Positions 1-6,181 of a stretch of 13,563 nt of DNA are shown one piece after another. Origin of the DNA: an uncultured Rivibacter sp. (GTDB lineage Bacteria > Pseudomonadota > Gammaproteobacteria > Burkholderiales > Burkholderiaceae); contig CAMLLU010000107.1 of assembly GCA_946480925.1 (NCBI GenBank), positions 1 to 13,563 of the forward strand, given 5' to 3'. Both the position numbers and the translations under genes were made by a program. The notes beneath the pieces are model-generated. The model made no database searches. It worked only from the letters and a program-made list of their open reading frames with translations, and was not told the origin of the DNA. Position 1 is the stretch's first letter; every line of letters begins with the position of its first letter.

Positions 1-739
1 GGATGAGCGGATGGCCGTCGAACGCGGCATGCACGGTCATGCCTTGCAGCGCAAAGGCACGCAGATCGTCCTCGTGGGAAAGACCATGGCTGTGCCGGGC
101 ACGTTGCAGCAATTCGTGGATGGCGCGGCTGGACTGCGCAACTTCATCGACATGCGCGAAGGGCGGCAGGGCCACCAGCGTGTCGTTGATCAGGCCGATG
201 TTCAGGAGCCGAGCATCCTCATCAGCGGTCGTGCGCCAGGCTGCGTGTTGCGATGTGGCGTCGACCTCGGCGCAGTGCCAGTCGCCCGATCGGAAGAGGG
301 TGCAAGCCTGCACTGGGCCGAACAGCGTGCGCAGCAGTTCAGGGCGGAACATCCAGCGCAGTTGCAGGAACACCCTCGGATCGTGCCAGCGCAGCCAGAG
401 GCTTCCCAGCGTCTTGGCGGGCAACACGGTTCGAGCCGCGGCATGCGCGCGCACCCGCTCCGGGTCCGCATCGGTTCGCAGGAGCATGGACACGGCCGGC
501 TGCTTGCCGGCCAGCGCCGCTTGCTCGATGTCTTCCAGGCAGGCCGTCTTTGTGGCTTCGCTCGCCTCATTCAACGGTACCAGCACGGGCAGCAGGTGCG
601 CTTCGTTGACCAGGCTCGGCGGCGCCATCGGGATGGTCGGCAAGTCTGGCGGCAGTGCTTCGACAAGCAAAGGATCCACGACCGCAAAGTCGTGTTCGTC
701 GAGCAGCCTGTGGCTCAGTTCAGGGGCGAGCCGCCTCAT
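1..739 (-). CDS. DUF4123 family T6SS effector chaperone/adaptor (partial, C-terminus off the window)
   Basis: 246 residues are visible from the ATG at 739 down to the left edge, with no stop, so the gene continues outside. The central part carries the DUF4123 pattern: a Trp-Leu-Arg-Trp-His-Asp-Pro-Arg-Val-Phe stretch at residues 115-124, then hydrophobic residues and LFGPV at about 139-143. DUF4123 proteins (Tap/TEC type) are cytoplasmic adaptors that help load a cognate effector onto the VgrG spike of the type VI secretion system. The start codon overlaps the stop of the upstream DUF2345 gene (ATGA, 736-739) and has no clear ribosome binding site of its own, so translational coupling is likely. 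The effector gene would be expected further left, outside the window. Family assignment is from memory of motifs and context. The role is inferred from the family. Confidence 0.8.
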   Translation of the reverse strand, partial: MRRLAPELSHRLLDEHDFAVVDPLLVEALPPDLPTIPMAPPSLVNEAHLLPVLVPLNEASEATKTACLEDIEQAALAGKQPAVSMLLRTDADPERVRAHAAARTVLPAKTLGSLWLRWHDPRVFLQLRWMFRPELLRTLFGPVQACTLFRSGDWHCAEVDATSQHAAWRTTADEDARLLNIGLINDTLVALPPFAHVDEVAQSSRAIHELLQRARHSHGLSHEDDLRAFALQGMTVHAAFDGHPLI

Positions 740-1404
740 GCTTGGTTCGCGATGGGGACGACACCTGCACCTTGCTTGGTCGCGGTGGCAGCCTTCTGCG
801 GGCAGATCTTGAGTTCTCCACGCTTGGCGAGGCTTTGGCTCACATTCGCGCTTTGTGCCCCCGCCAGTTCCTTCATCGCCGCCTTGAAATTGGCCGCACC
901 GTTGGTGCCCAGCTCGATGTTGCCGCCTTCGATCTTGAGGTAGCTGCCACCACCGGTGAGCAGGATGCTGTCGGGCGCGGTGATGCTGATGCCGCCACTC
1001 GTGCTGGCGATGGTCAGGGCCTTGTCGGCGTTGAGCTGTGCCCGGCCTTCCTGCGCCTGCACGCTCACCTTGCCGCTGGCCGCGTGCAGCTTCATGCCAA
1101 CGTCCTGCACGGTGCGCTGCGGGTCTTGCGCCTTGCCCAGGGTGAACAGCGCGATGCCGCCTTTGACGGCCACCGCCTGGTGGCGCTGGGCGTTGAAGTT
1201 GATGTCCTGCTGGGCCACCACCGCCAGCGTGTGGCCGGCGCTCATCACGGTGCTGGCCGGCGTGTAGGCGCCGATGCCGGCCTTGCCGTCGAGCACGAGG
1301 TCGGGCCTGGAAAACGCGGGAACGGTGCCGCCGCCTCCACCGATGCCGAACTGGCCGGTGACGTTGGGCATGGAAGGGATCACCTTCTTCTTGGATTCGC
1401 TCAT
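736..1404 (-). CDS. Stand-alone DUF2345 protein (VgrG C-terminal domain without the VgrG core)
   Basis: 222 residues. From about residue 25 to 190 it matches the C-terminal DUF2345 region of VgrG proteins: an LVLDGKAGI stretch, PASTVMSAGHTLAVVAQQDIN, an LFTLGKAQ segment, LHAASG, and the repetitive beta pattern ending in KIEGGNIEL. In VgrG this part prolongs the trimeric beta-helical spike below the gp27/gp5-like core. Here the core (normally about 500 residues before it) is absent. The gene has its own ATG at 1404 with a good GGGAGGAA site just upstream; a GTG at 1428 in frame is less likely. The N-terminus has a Gly-rich stretch (GIGGGGG). It is the first gene of the minus-strand pair and overlaps the DUF4123 gene by ATGA. 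It could be a natural split spike tail or adaptor, or a remnant of a full vgrG. Confidence 0.8.
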   Translation of the reverse strand: MSESKKKVIPSMPNVTGQFGIGGGGGTVPAFSRPDLVLDGKAGIGAYTPASTVMSAGHTLAVVAQQDINFNAQRHQAVAVKGGIALFTLGKAQDPQRTVQDVGMKLHAASGKVSVQAQEGRAQLNADKALTIASTSGGISITAPDSILLTGGGSYLKIEGGNIELGTNGAANFKAAMKELAGAQSANVSQSLAKRGELKICPQKAATATKQGAGVVPIANQA

Positions 1405-1567
1405 CAATTCCTCCCTGCAGGACTCCACGTGCGAGTCCTTCTTGATGAAGGCGCGATTGTGGTGGCTGCTGCCATGGGCTCCAGCCGCCCTGATGGGGGA
1501 TGGCTCCGCCGAAATGCGTCAGGAAGTAACAGTGCCGGAAGGGTTGATCGCATGCCACGCTCGCCGC

Positions 1568-1598
1568 TTGACCTTGTCACCGTGGCAAGCTTTACGCT
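1568..1598 (+). promoter_or_regulatory. Candidate MerR/CueR-type copper-responsive promoter
   Basis: A -35 element TTGACC (1568-1573) and a -10 element TACGCT (1593-1598) are 19 bp apart, the over-long spacing typical of MerR-family promoters. An imperfect dyad at 1571-1591 fills the spacer: CTTGTCAC and GTGGCAAG around a central C, one mismatch per arm, with A/T at the outer ends. The layout closely resembles the E. coli copA promoter controlled by CueR (TTGACCTT then GGAAGGTTTA). Transcription would start near 1605, about 48 nt before the first gene of the copper cluster. The regulator gene is not in the window, so the factor that binds is inferred. Confidence 0.7.
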
Positions 1599-1652
1599 GC
1601 GTGTCACGAAAGGATTCAAGGCTGGCCTATCTCGTCTGCTAACCTTTTTGCC

Positions 1653-2066
1653 GTGAAGCTTCTACGCATTTGGCTGCTGGTTTTTCTCGCCGTGATGCTC
1701 CCCGTCCGGGGCGCCGTGGCCGCGGCCATGCTGTGCCTGCCGGCCAGCGAGCCCGCGCCCCATGCCGCGCTGTTCGAGGCTCACCACGAGGGTGGCCACG
1801 AGGGCACGCACCACGGGCACTCGGCGGGGGAGGCGCATGCGGCTGCAGGCCATGACAACGGCGCCGGCGGCCACCACGAAGGCGGGTTGTCCGGCCAGGA
1901 CGGCTGCAACCTGTGCTCGGCGTTCTGCTCCATCACGCCCTTGGCAAGTGCCACACCCAGCGTCGCAACGCCCCTCGACCTGGCGACGACCGCATTCCCC
2001 GATCTCTCGGCTCCTGCACCCAGCTTTCTCTCGGGCGGGCAGGAGCGCCCTCCACGAAGCATCTGA
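1653..2066 (+). CDS. CzcI/DUF2946-like His-rich periplasmic metal-binding protein
   Basis: 137 residues with a GTG start at 1653. No convincing ribosome binding site is visible; an ATG at 1695 is the alternative but would cut into the signal peptide. A Sec-type signal peptide covers residues 1-25 (MKLLRIWLLVFLAVMLP then an Ala-rich cleavage region). Residues 37-75 hold eleven His in a Gly/Glu/Ala-rich stretch, followed by a Cys cluster CNLCSAFC (Cys85, Cys88, Cys92). The C-terminus reads QERPPRSI. Exported protein, His-rich segment, CxxC and an RPP-like end are the layout of small CzcI/DUF2946-type proteins found at the head of heavy-metal efflux operons. It is the first gene after the MerR-type promoter. 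A periplasmic copper-buffering or sensing role is inferred; no enzyme motif is present. Confidence 0.65.
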   Translation: MKLLRIWLLVFLAVMLPVRGAVAAAMLCLPASEPAPHAALFEAHHEGGHEGTHHGHSAGEAHAAAGHDNGAGGHHEGGLSGQDGCNLCSAFCSITPLASATPSVATPLDLATTAFPDLSAPAPSFLSGGQERPPRSI

Positions 2067-2162
2067 CCCATCGAGGCCTCCGCGCGAGGTCTGGTGAGGC
2101 TCGTGCGTGCGCCGCACGGGCATGGGCTGACCCCGCGTCAGCGACACAGATGTCTTCGAACG

Positions 2163-2504
2163 ATGAACCACCCCACCTTCTTCAGGTACGTGCCTGCCAT
2201 GGTGCTGGGCCTGCCGATGCTGGCTGCGGCCCAGCCGGGCAACGACCCGGCGAACGCCGCGGCACCGGCACAGCCGTTGCGCTACGAGAGCGCCTTTGCA
2301 GACTACAAGCCCTGGCAGGACCTGGACGCCCGTGACTGGCGGCAGGTCAACGACGACCTGCTGCGACCGCAGCCACGGCTGCTCCAGCAGCCCCCGGACG
2401 CAACGCCCGCGCCGGGCCACCAGGGCCATCAGCAACTGCAGCGACCGCAGCAACCGCAGCAGCAGGAACAGCATCACCACCATCAGCACGGGGGCCGGCC
2501 ATGA
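2163..2504 (+). CDS. Small exported His-tailed protein of metal-efflux operons, function unknown
   Basis: 113 residues from the ATG at 2163. An upstream GTG at 2094 would bury the signal peptide, so it is rejected. Residues 1-23 form a Sec signal peptide (PAMVLGLPMLAAA). The central segment YESAFADYKPWQDLDARDW (41-59) resembles a short conserved region I recall from hypothetical proteins that precede TolC/CzcC-type genes in Burkholderiales. The C-terminal third is Pro/Gln-rich and ends in a His cluster, HHHHQH at 104-109, likely to bind metal. Its stop overlaps the start of the TolC-family gene (ATGA, 2501-2504), so the two are probably co-translated. No known domain or catalytic residue can be named. 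A copper-binding accessory role is inferred from the tail and the neighbours. Confidence 0.7.
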   Translation: MNHPTFFRYVPAMVLGLPMLAAAQPGNDPANAAAPAQPLRYESAFADYKPWQDLDARDWRQVNDDLLRPQPRLLQQPPDATPAPGHQGHQQLQRPQQPQQQEQHHHHQHGGRP

Positions 2505-3901
2505 TGCGGCTCACCGCCCTGGCGTCGGCGTCGCTGTTGCTGGCCGGCTGTGCCTCTCTCTCGCCAGACGGCGGCATGAACCAGGTGTCGTCGTTGACCA
2601 GGGAACGCACCGGGCAGCCCGTGGTGGCGCAGCGCTCGCCGCAAGACGCTGACACGGCCCGCACCCGCGTGGCCGAGCTGCTGAAGCAGCCGCTGTCGGC
2701 CGACGGCGCCGTGGAGCTGGCGCTGCTGAACAACCGAGGCCTGCAGGCCAGCCTTGCGCAGCTCGGCATCGCCGAGGCCGACCTCGTGCAGGCCGGCCGC
2801 CTGCGCAACCCCAGTTTCAGCTTCGGCCGCATGGTGACCGGCGGCGTGCTCGAGATCGAGCGCGCGTTGATGTTCGACATCCTCGGCCTGTTCACGCTGC
2901 CCGCTGCGCGGCAGGTCGAGCAGCACCGGTTCGAGCAGGCGCAATACCAGGCCGCCTACGACGCGGTGGGCCTGGCGGCCGAGGCGCGCCGTGCGTGGTT
3001 CAACGCCGTGGCGGCGCAGGAATTGGTGAAGTACTTCGGCCAAGTGAAGGACGCGGCCGACGCCTCCAACGAGCTGGCCCGGCGCATGGTGCAGGCGGGC
3101 AACTTCAGCAAGATCGACCAGCTGCGCGAGCAGGCTTTCTATGCCGACACGACCGCCGAGCTCGCGCGGGCCCGGCAGCAGGCGGTGGCCGGGCGCGAGC
3201 GCCTCGTGCGCCTGCTGGGGCTGCATGGCGAACAGCTGAGCTTCGAGTTGCCCGACCGACTGCCCGAGCTGCCGAAGGAGCCCGTGGCGCCGCAAGACGC
3301 CGAGCAGACCGCCATCGACAAGCGCCTGGACGTGCAGATGGCCAGGCGAGCCACCGAGGCGACGGCCCGCTCGCTCGGCCTCACCCGGGCCACGCGCTTC
3401 GTCAACGCACTGGAGCTGGGCTACCAGAACAAGAGCGAGACCGAGAGCCCGCGCGGCAATGGCTACGAGATCGAGCTGGAGCTGCCGCTGTTCGACTTCG
3501 GCTCGGAGCGCTCCGCGCGGGCCGAAGCGAGCTACATGCAAGCCGTGCACCGCACGGCGGAAGTGGCGGTCAACGCACGCTCCGAAGTGCGCGAGTCGTA
3601 CTCGGCGTACCGCACGGCATACGACCTGGCCAGGCACTACCGCGACGAAGTGGTGCCGCTGCGCAAGCGCATCTCCGAAGAGAACCTGCTTCGCTACAAC
3701 GGCATGCTCATCAGCGTGTTCGAGCTGCTGGCCGACTCGCGCGAGCAGGTGCGTGCCGTCTCGCAGTACGTGCAGGCACTGCGCGACTTCTGGGTCGCCG
3801 AGACCGACCTGCAGACCGCACTCACCGGCCGCTCCCCGGGCAGCAGCGCTGCCGTCTCCACACCCTCTGCAGCCACCGCCGAAGGCGGCGCCGGGCATTG
3901 A
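2501..3901 (+). CDS. TolC-family outer-membrane efflux lipoprotein (first of two in the cluster)
   Basis: 466 residues. The N-terminus has a lipoprotein signal with lipobox LLAGC, Cys17 being the lipidation site. The mature part is rich in Ala/Glu/Gln/Arg helices in two similar halves, as in outer-membrane efflux channels of the TolC/CusC/CzcC type. Features of that family include an N-terminal VELALLNNRGLQ stretch (about 67-78) and the second-half pattern GYEIELELPLFDFGSERSAR. Such trimers form the outer-membrane duct of tripartite pumps. A second ATG at 2504 is equally possible. No membrane-fusion or RND gene follows directly; a multicopper oxidase does, 8 bp downstream. It may work with the CusBA encoded further on, or with a pump elsewhere, or assist the oxidase module. 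The family call is firm. The partner is unknown. Confidence 0.85.
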   Translation: MMRLTALASASLLLAGCASLSPDGGMNQVSSLTRERTGQPVVAQRSPQDADTARTRVAELLKQPLSADGAVELALLNNRGLQASLAQLGIAEADLVQAGRLRNPSFSFGRMVTGGVLEIERALMFDILGLFTLPAARQVEQHRFEQAQYQAAYDAVGLAAEARRAWFNAVAAQELVKYFGQVKDAADASNELARRMVQAGNFSKIDQLREQAFYADTTAELARARQQAVAGRERLVRLLGLHGEQLSFELPDRLPELPKEPVAPQDAEQTAIDKRLDVQMARRATEATARSLGLTRATRFVNALELGYQNKSETESPRGNGYEIELELPLFDFGSERSARAEASYMQAVHRTAEVAVNARSEVRESYSAYRTAYDLARHYRDEVVPLRKRISEENLLRYNGMLISVFELLADSREQVRAVSQYVQALRDFWVAETDLQTALTGRSPGSSAAVSTPSAATAEGGAGH

Positions 3902-3909
3902 AAGCAACC

Positions 3910-5280
3910 ATGTCGAACCGACGCAACTTCTTCAAGGCCGCAGGCGCCGTGGCGCTGGGTGCCACGGCCGTGAGCCGCGTGGGCGCGGCCTCGCTGCCCG
4001 AGGCGGTGTATCAAAGCTCACCCACCATGCAGCCGCCGCTGGTGCCCAGCACCGGGCGGCCCTACAACCCGGTGGCCACGCTCAACGGCTGGTCATTGCC
4101 CTGGCGCATGAACAACGGCGTCAAGGAATTCCACCTCGTGGCCGAGCCGGTGGTGCGCGAGCTGGCGCCCGGCATGAAGGCCAACCTGTGGGGCTACAAC
4201 GGCTCCAGCCCCGGCCCCACCATCGAGGTGGTCGAGGGCGACCGCGTGCGCATCTTCGTGACCAACAAGCTGCCCGAGCACACCACGGTGCATTGGCACG
4301 GCATCCTGCTGCCTTCGGGCATGGACGGCGTGGGTGGCCTCACGCAGCCGCACATCCCGCCGGGCAAGACCTTCGTCTACGAGTTCACGCTGCTGCGCTC
4401 GGGCACGCACATGTACCACCCGCATGCCGACGAAATGGTGCAGATGGCGATGGGGATGATGGGCTTGTTCATCATCCACCCCAAGGACCAGCGCCAGATG
4501 CGCGTGGACCGCGACTTCGCGTTCCTGCTGGCGGCCTACGACATCGAGCCTGGCAGCGCGACGCCACGCACTTCGGAAATGCTCGACTTCAACCTCTGGA
4601 CCTGGAACAGCCGCGTCTTCCCCGGCATCGACCCGCTGGTGTGCCGCACCGGCGACCGCGTGCGCGTGCGCGTGGGCAACCTCACCATGACCAACCACCC
4701 CATCCACATGCACGGGCCGCACTTTGTCGTGACCGGCACCGACGGCGGCTGGGTGCCGCCCTCGGCACGCTGGCCCGAGGTGACCACCGACGTGGCGGTG
4801 GGGCAGATGCGCGCGTTCGAGTTCGAGGCCATCGCGGGCGACTGGGCCATCCATTGCCACAAGTCGCACCACACGATGAACGCGATGGGCCACGACGTGC
4901 CCAACATGATCGGCGTGGACCATCGCGGCGTGGCCGAGCGCATCACGAAGCTGGTGCCCGACTACATGGTGATGGGTGACAAGGGCATGGCCGACATGGG
5001 CGCGATGGAAATGCCGCTGCCCGCCAACACGCTGCCCATGATGACCGGCACCGGCCCGTTCGGCCCCATCGAGATGGGCGGCATGTTCAGCGTGGTGAAA
5101 GTGCGCGACGACGTGAAGGCCGGCGACTACAAGGCCCCGGGCTCCTACAGGCACCCGCCGGGCACCGTGGCCTACGAATTCAAGGGCGAAGTCCAGCAGC
5201 CCGTGCGCGCCCAGGCACCGAAGGCCGACGCAAAGACCCTCGACGTTCGCAAGCCCGGCGGTGGCCATGCAGGCCACTGA
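3910..5280 (+). CDS. Two-domain multicopper oxidase, Tat-exported (periplasmic Cu(I) oxidase)
   Basis: 456 residues from the ATG at 3910. The same frame stays open far upstream, but the twin-arginine signal RRNFFKAAGA begins right after this ATG. All four copper motifs are present: HWHG (128-131), HMYHPH (167-172), HPIHMHGPH (263-271) and HCHKSHH (315-321). Cys316 is the type 1 ligand and Met326 the likely axial ligand. Only about 90 residues separate motifs 2 and 3, so there are two cupredoxin domains instead of the three of CueO. The first domain lacks a Cys, which fits a small-laccase-like type B arrangement. A Met-rich segment follows (eight Met between 353 and 378), as in copper-exporting oxidases that bind Cu(I). 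Expected role: oxidise periplasmic Cu(I) to the less toxic Cu(II). The C-terminus ends in a Gly/His tail. Confidence 0.93.
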   Translation: MSNRRNFFKAAGAVALGATAVSRVGAASLPEAVYQSSPTMQPPLVPSTGRPYNPVATLNGWSLPWRMNNGVKEFHLVAEPVVRELAPGMKANLWGYNGSSPGPTIEVVEGDRVRIFVTNKLPEHTTVHWHGILLPSGMDGVGGLTQPHIPPGKTFVYEFTLLRSGTHMYHPHADEMVQMAMGMMGLFIIHPKDQRQMRVDRDFAFLLAAYDIEPGSATPRTSEMLDFNLWTWNSRVFPGIDPLVCRTGDRVRVRVGNLTMTNHPIHMHGPHFVVTGTDGGWVPPSARWPEVTTDVAVGQMRAFEFEAIAGDWAIHCHKSHHTMNAMGHDVPNMIGVDHRGVAERITKLVPDYMVMGDKGMADMGAMEMPLPANTLPMMTGTGPFGPIEMGGMFSVVKVRDDVKAGDYKAPGSYRHPPGTVAYEFKGEVQQPVRAQAPKADAKTLDVRKPGGGHAGH

Positions 5281-5296
5281 CTGGTAGCGCTGAAAT

Positions 5297-5382
5297 GAAC
5301 CACCCCCGTAGCGGCTTCGCCGCACCCCCTCAAGGGGGCGACGCCAGCGGACCGGCGAAGCCGGATCCGCGGCGTCCGCTGG
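5297..5382. repeat. REP-like intergenic element with three stem-loops
   Basis: Three adjacent inverted repeats lie 17 bp after the oxidase stop. GCGGC-TTC-GCCGC is at 5311-5323 and CCCCCT-CA-AGGGGG at 5325-5338. A longer stem pairs CCAGCGGAC (5344-5352) with GTCCGCTGG (5374-5382), enclosing CCGGC-GAA-GCCGG (5352-5364). I recall very similar elements, with the CCCTCAAGGGGG core followed by GACGCCAGCGG, scattered between genes of Comamonadaceae. It may attenuate or terminate transcription or protect the upstream mRNA end. No U-tract follows any stem, so it is not a classical intrinsic terminator. Confidence 0.65.
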
Positions 5383-5467
5383 GCTGCGACCGCTGGACGC
5401 GGCGCAGAGGTTCATGCGTCGCGGAAGACGCTTTGCGTCATGGAGCACTGAAGTGAAACCCAATTCA

Positions 5468-5559
5468 TTCACCACAGAGACGCGGAGGACGCAGAGGGCC
5501 GCAGAGAGGGGCTGTATTTCTCTGCGAAACCTCCGCGCTCTCCGCGCCTCTGCGGTGAA
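5468..5559. repeat. Large imperfect inverted repeat (dispersed CACAGAG-type element)
   Basis: A left arm at 5468-5507 (starting TTCACCACAGAGACGCGGAG) pairs with a right arm at 5519-5559, whose reverse complement starts TTCACCGCAGAGGCGCGGAG. The arms are about 40 nt with several mismatches and a loop of about 11 nt. Copies of this CACAGAG/GCGGAG repeat occur in many bacterial genomes and are often mis-annotated as small proteins. It lies between the oxidase and the cupredoxin genes. As RNA it would fold into one long hairpin. A 14-bp direct repeat (TTCATGCGTCGCGG, 5411-5424 and 5575-5588) lies on both sides of it. Confidence 0.75.
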
Positions 5560-5631
5560 GGGTTCCAGTAACGTTTCATGCGTCGCGGCTCGCGCCAGGC
5601 GCGGTAGAGCAACTGAAAGAAAGGAAACCCC

Positions 5632-6141
5632 ATGAAGAACATCGACATGAAGCCGCTGCTCGCGGCGGCGCTCGTGGCCGTGTCGCTCGCCGCTGCCACC
5701 GGTGCCCTGGCGCACGGTGACGAAACCCATGCCAAGCCGCGCAAGTTCGACGCGGCCAAGGTGGAGCCCACCGCCTTCGGCCAGCAGGGCGACCCGAAGA
5801 AGGTGACCCGCACCATCAAGGTGGACATGGCCGACACCATGCGCTTCACACCGGCCGAGGTGACGGTCAAGCGAGGCGAGACGGTGAAGTTCGTGGCCAC
5901 GAACAAGGGCCAGGTGCTGCACGAGATGGTGATCGGCACCGCCGAAGACCTGAAGCAGCACGCCGAGATGATGAAGAAGTTCCCCGGCATGGAGCACGAC
6001 GAGCCGCACATGACGCACGTGAAGCCGGGCAGGCGCGGCGAGATCGTCTGGCGGTTCACCAAGCCCGGCGAGTTCCAGTTCGCATGCCTCATCCCCGGTC
6101 ATTTCGAAGCCGGCATGGTCGGCAAGGTGACCGTCAAGTGA
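5632..6141 (+). CDS. Periplasmic cupredoxin (CopI-like copper-binding protein)
   Basis: 169 residues; ATG at 5632 with AAGGAA upstream. A Sec signal peptide ends near Ala27 (ATGALA before HGDE). The rest is a single cupredoxin domain. The type 1 copper ligands appear as His97 (VLHEMV), Cys152, His157 and Met162 in CLIPGHFEAGM, the plastocyanin/azurin-like order His...Cys-x4-His-x4-Met. A Met/His-rich insertion (KQHAEMMKKFPGMEHDEPHMTH, 109-129) lies between the first His and the Cys and could bind extra copper. The N-terminus after cleavage is also His-bearing. Proteins of this kind, such as CopI of Rubrivivax gelatinosus, are needed for copper tolerance in the periplasm. It could be an electron acceptor or copper partner of the oxidase encoded upstream; that pairing is inferred. 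A 40-bp gap leads to the CusF gene. Confidence 0.88.
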   Translation: MKNIDMKPLLAAALVAVSLAAATGALAHGDETHAKPRKFDAAKVEPTAFGQQGDPKKVTRTIKVDMADTMRFTPAEVTVKRGETVKFVATNKGQVLHEMVIGTAEDLKQHAEMMKKFPGMEHDEPHMTHVKPGRRGEIVWRFTKPGEFQFACLIPGHFEAGMVGKVTVK

Positions 6142-6181
6142 GGCGGTCTTCGAGCAAACCCATCCCCCGCAGGAGCACACC

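Larger units (their letters stand above)
5281..5631. other. 350-bp gap between oxidase and cupredoxin genes
   Basis: No credible gene is seen here. The gap holds the REP-like element, a small GACGC-TTT-GCGTC hairpin near 5426-5438, the large inverted repeat and the paired 14-bp direct repeat. Open frames in it are made by the repeats. No convincing sigma-70 promoter is visible, so whether the cupredoxin gene is read through from upstream or has its own promoter cannot be decided from sequence. Confidence 0.6.

Noticed and set aside
655..1656. 333-codon plus-strand frame opposite the DUF4123 and DUF2345 genes
   Set aside because: The minus-strand proteins match T6SS families, whereas this translation matches nothing I recognise.
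2126..2142. GCTGAC/GTCAGC inverted repeat before the His-tailed small gene
   Set aside because: Only 6 bp with a 5-base loop and no other signal; it can easily occur by chance in this composition.
2995..3909. Long N-terminal extension of the oxidase reading frame through the TolC-family gene
   Set aside because: The Tat signal peptide begins right at the ATG at 3910, and the upstream part is Arg/Ala-rich out-of-frame sequence of the lipoprotein gene.
5414..5635. 73-residue open frame between oxidase and cupredoxin
   Set aside because: Its middle is the translation of the large inverted repeat (TTETRRTQRAAE type), a well-known source of false genes.
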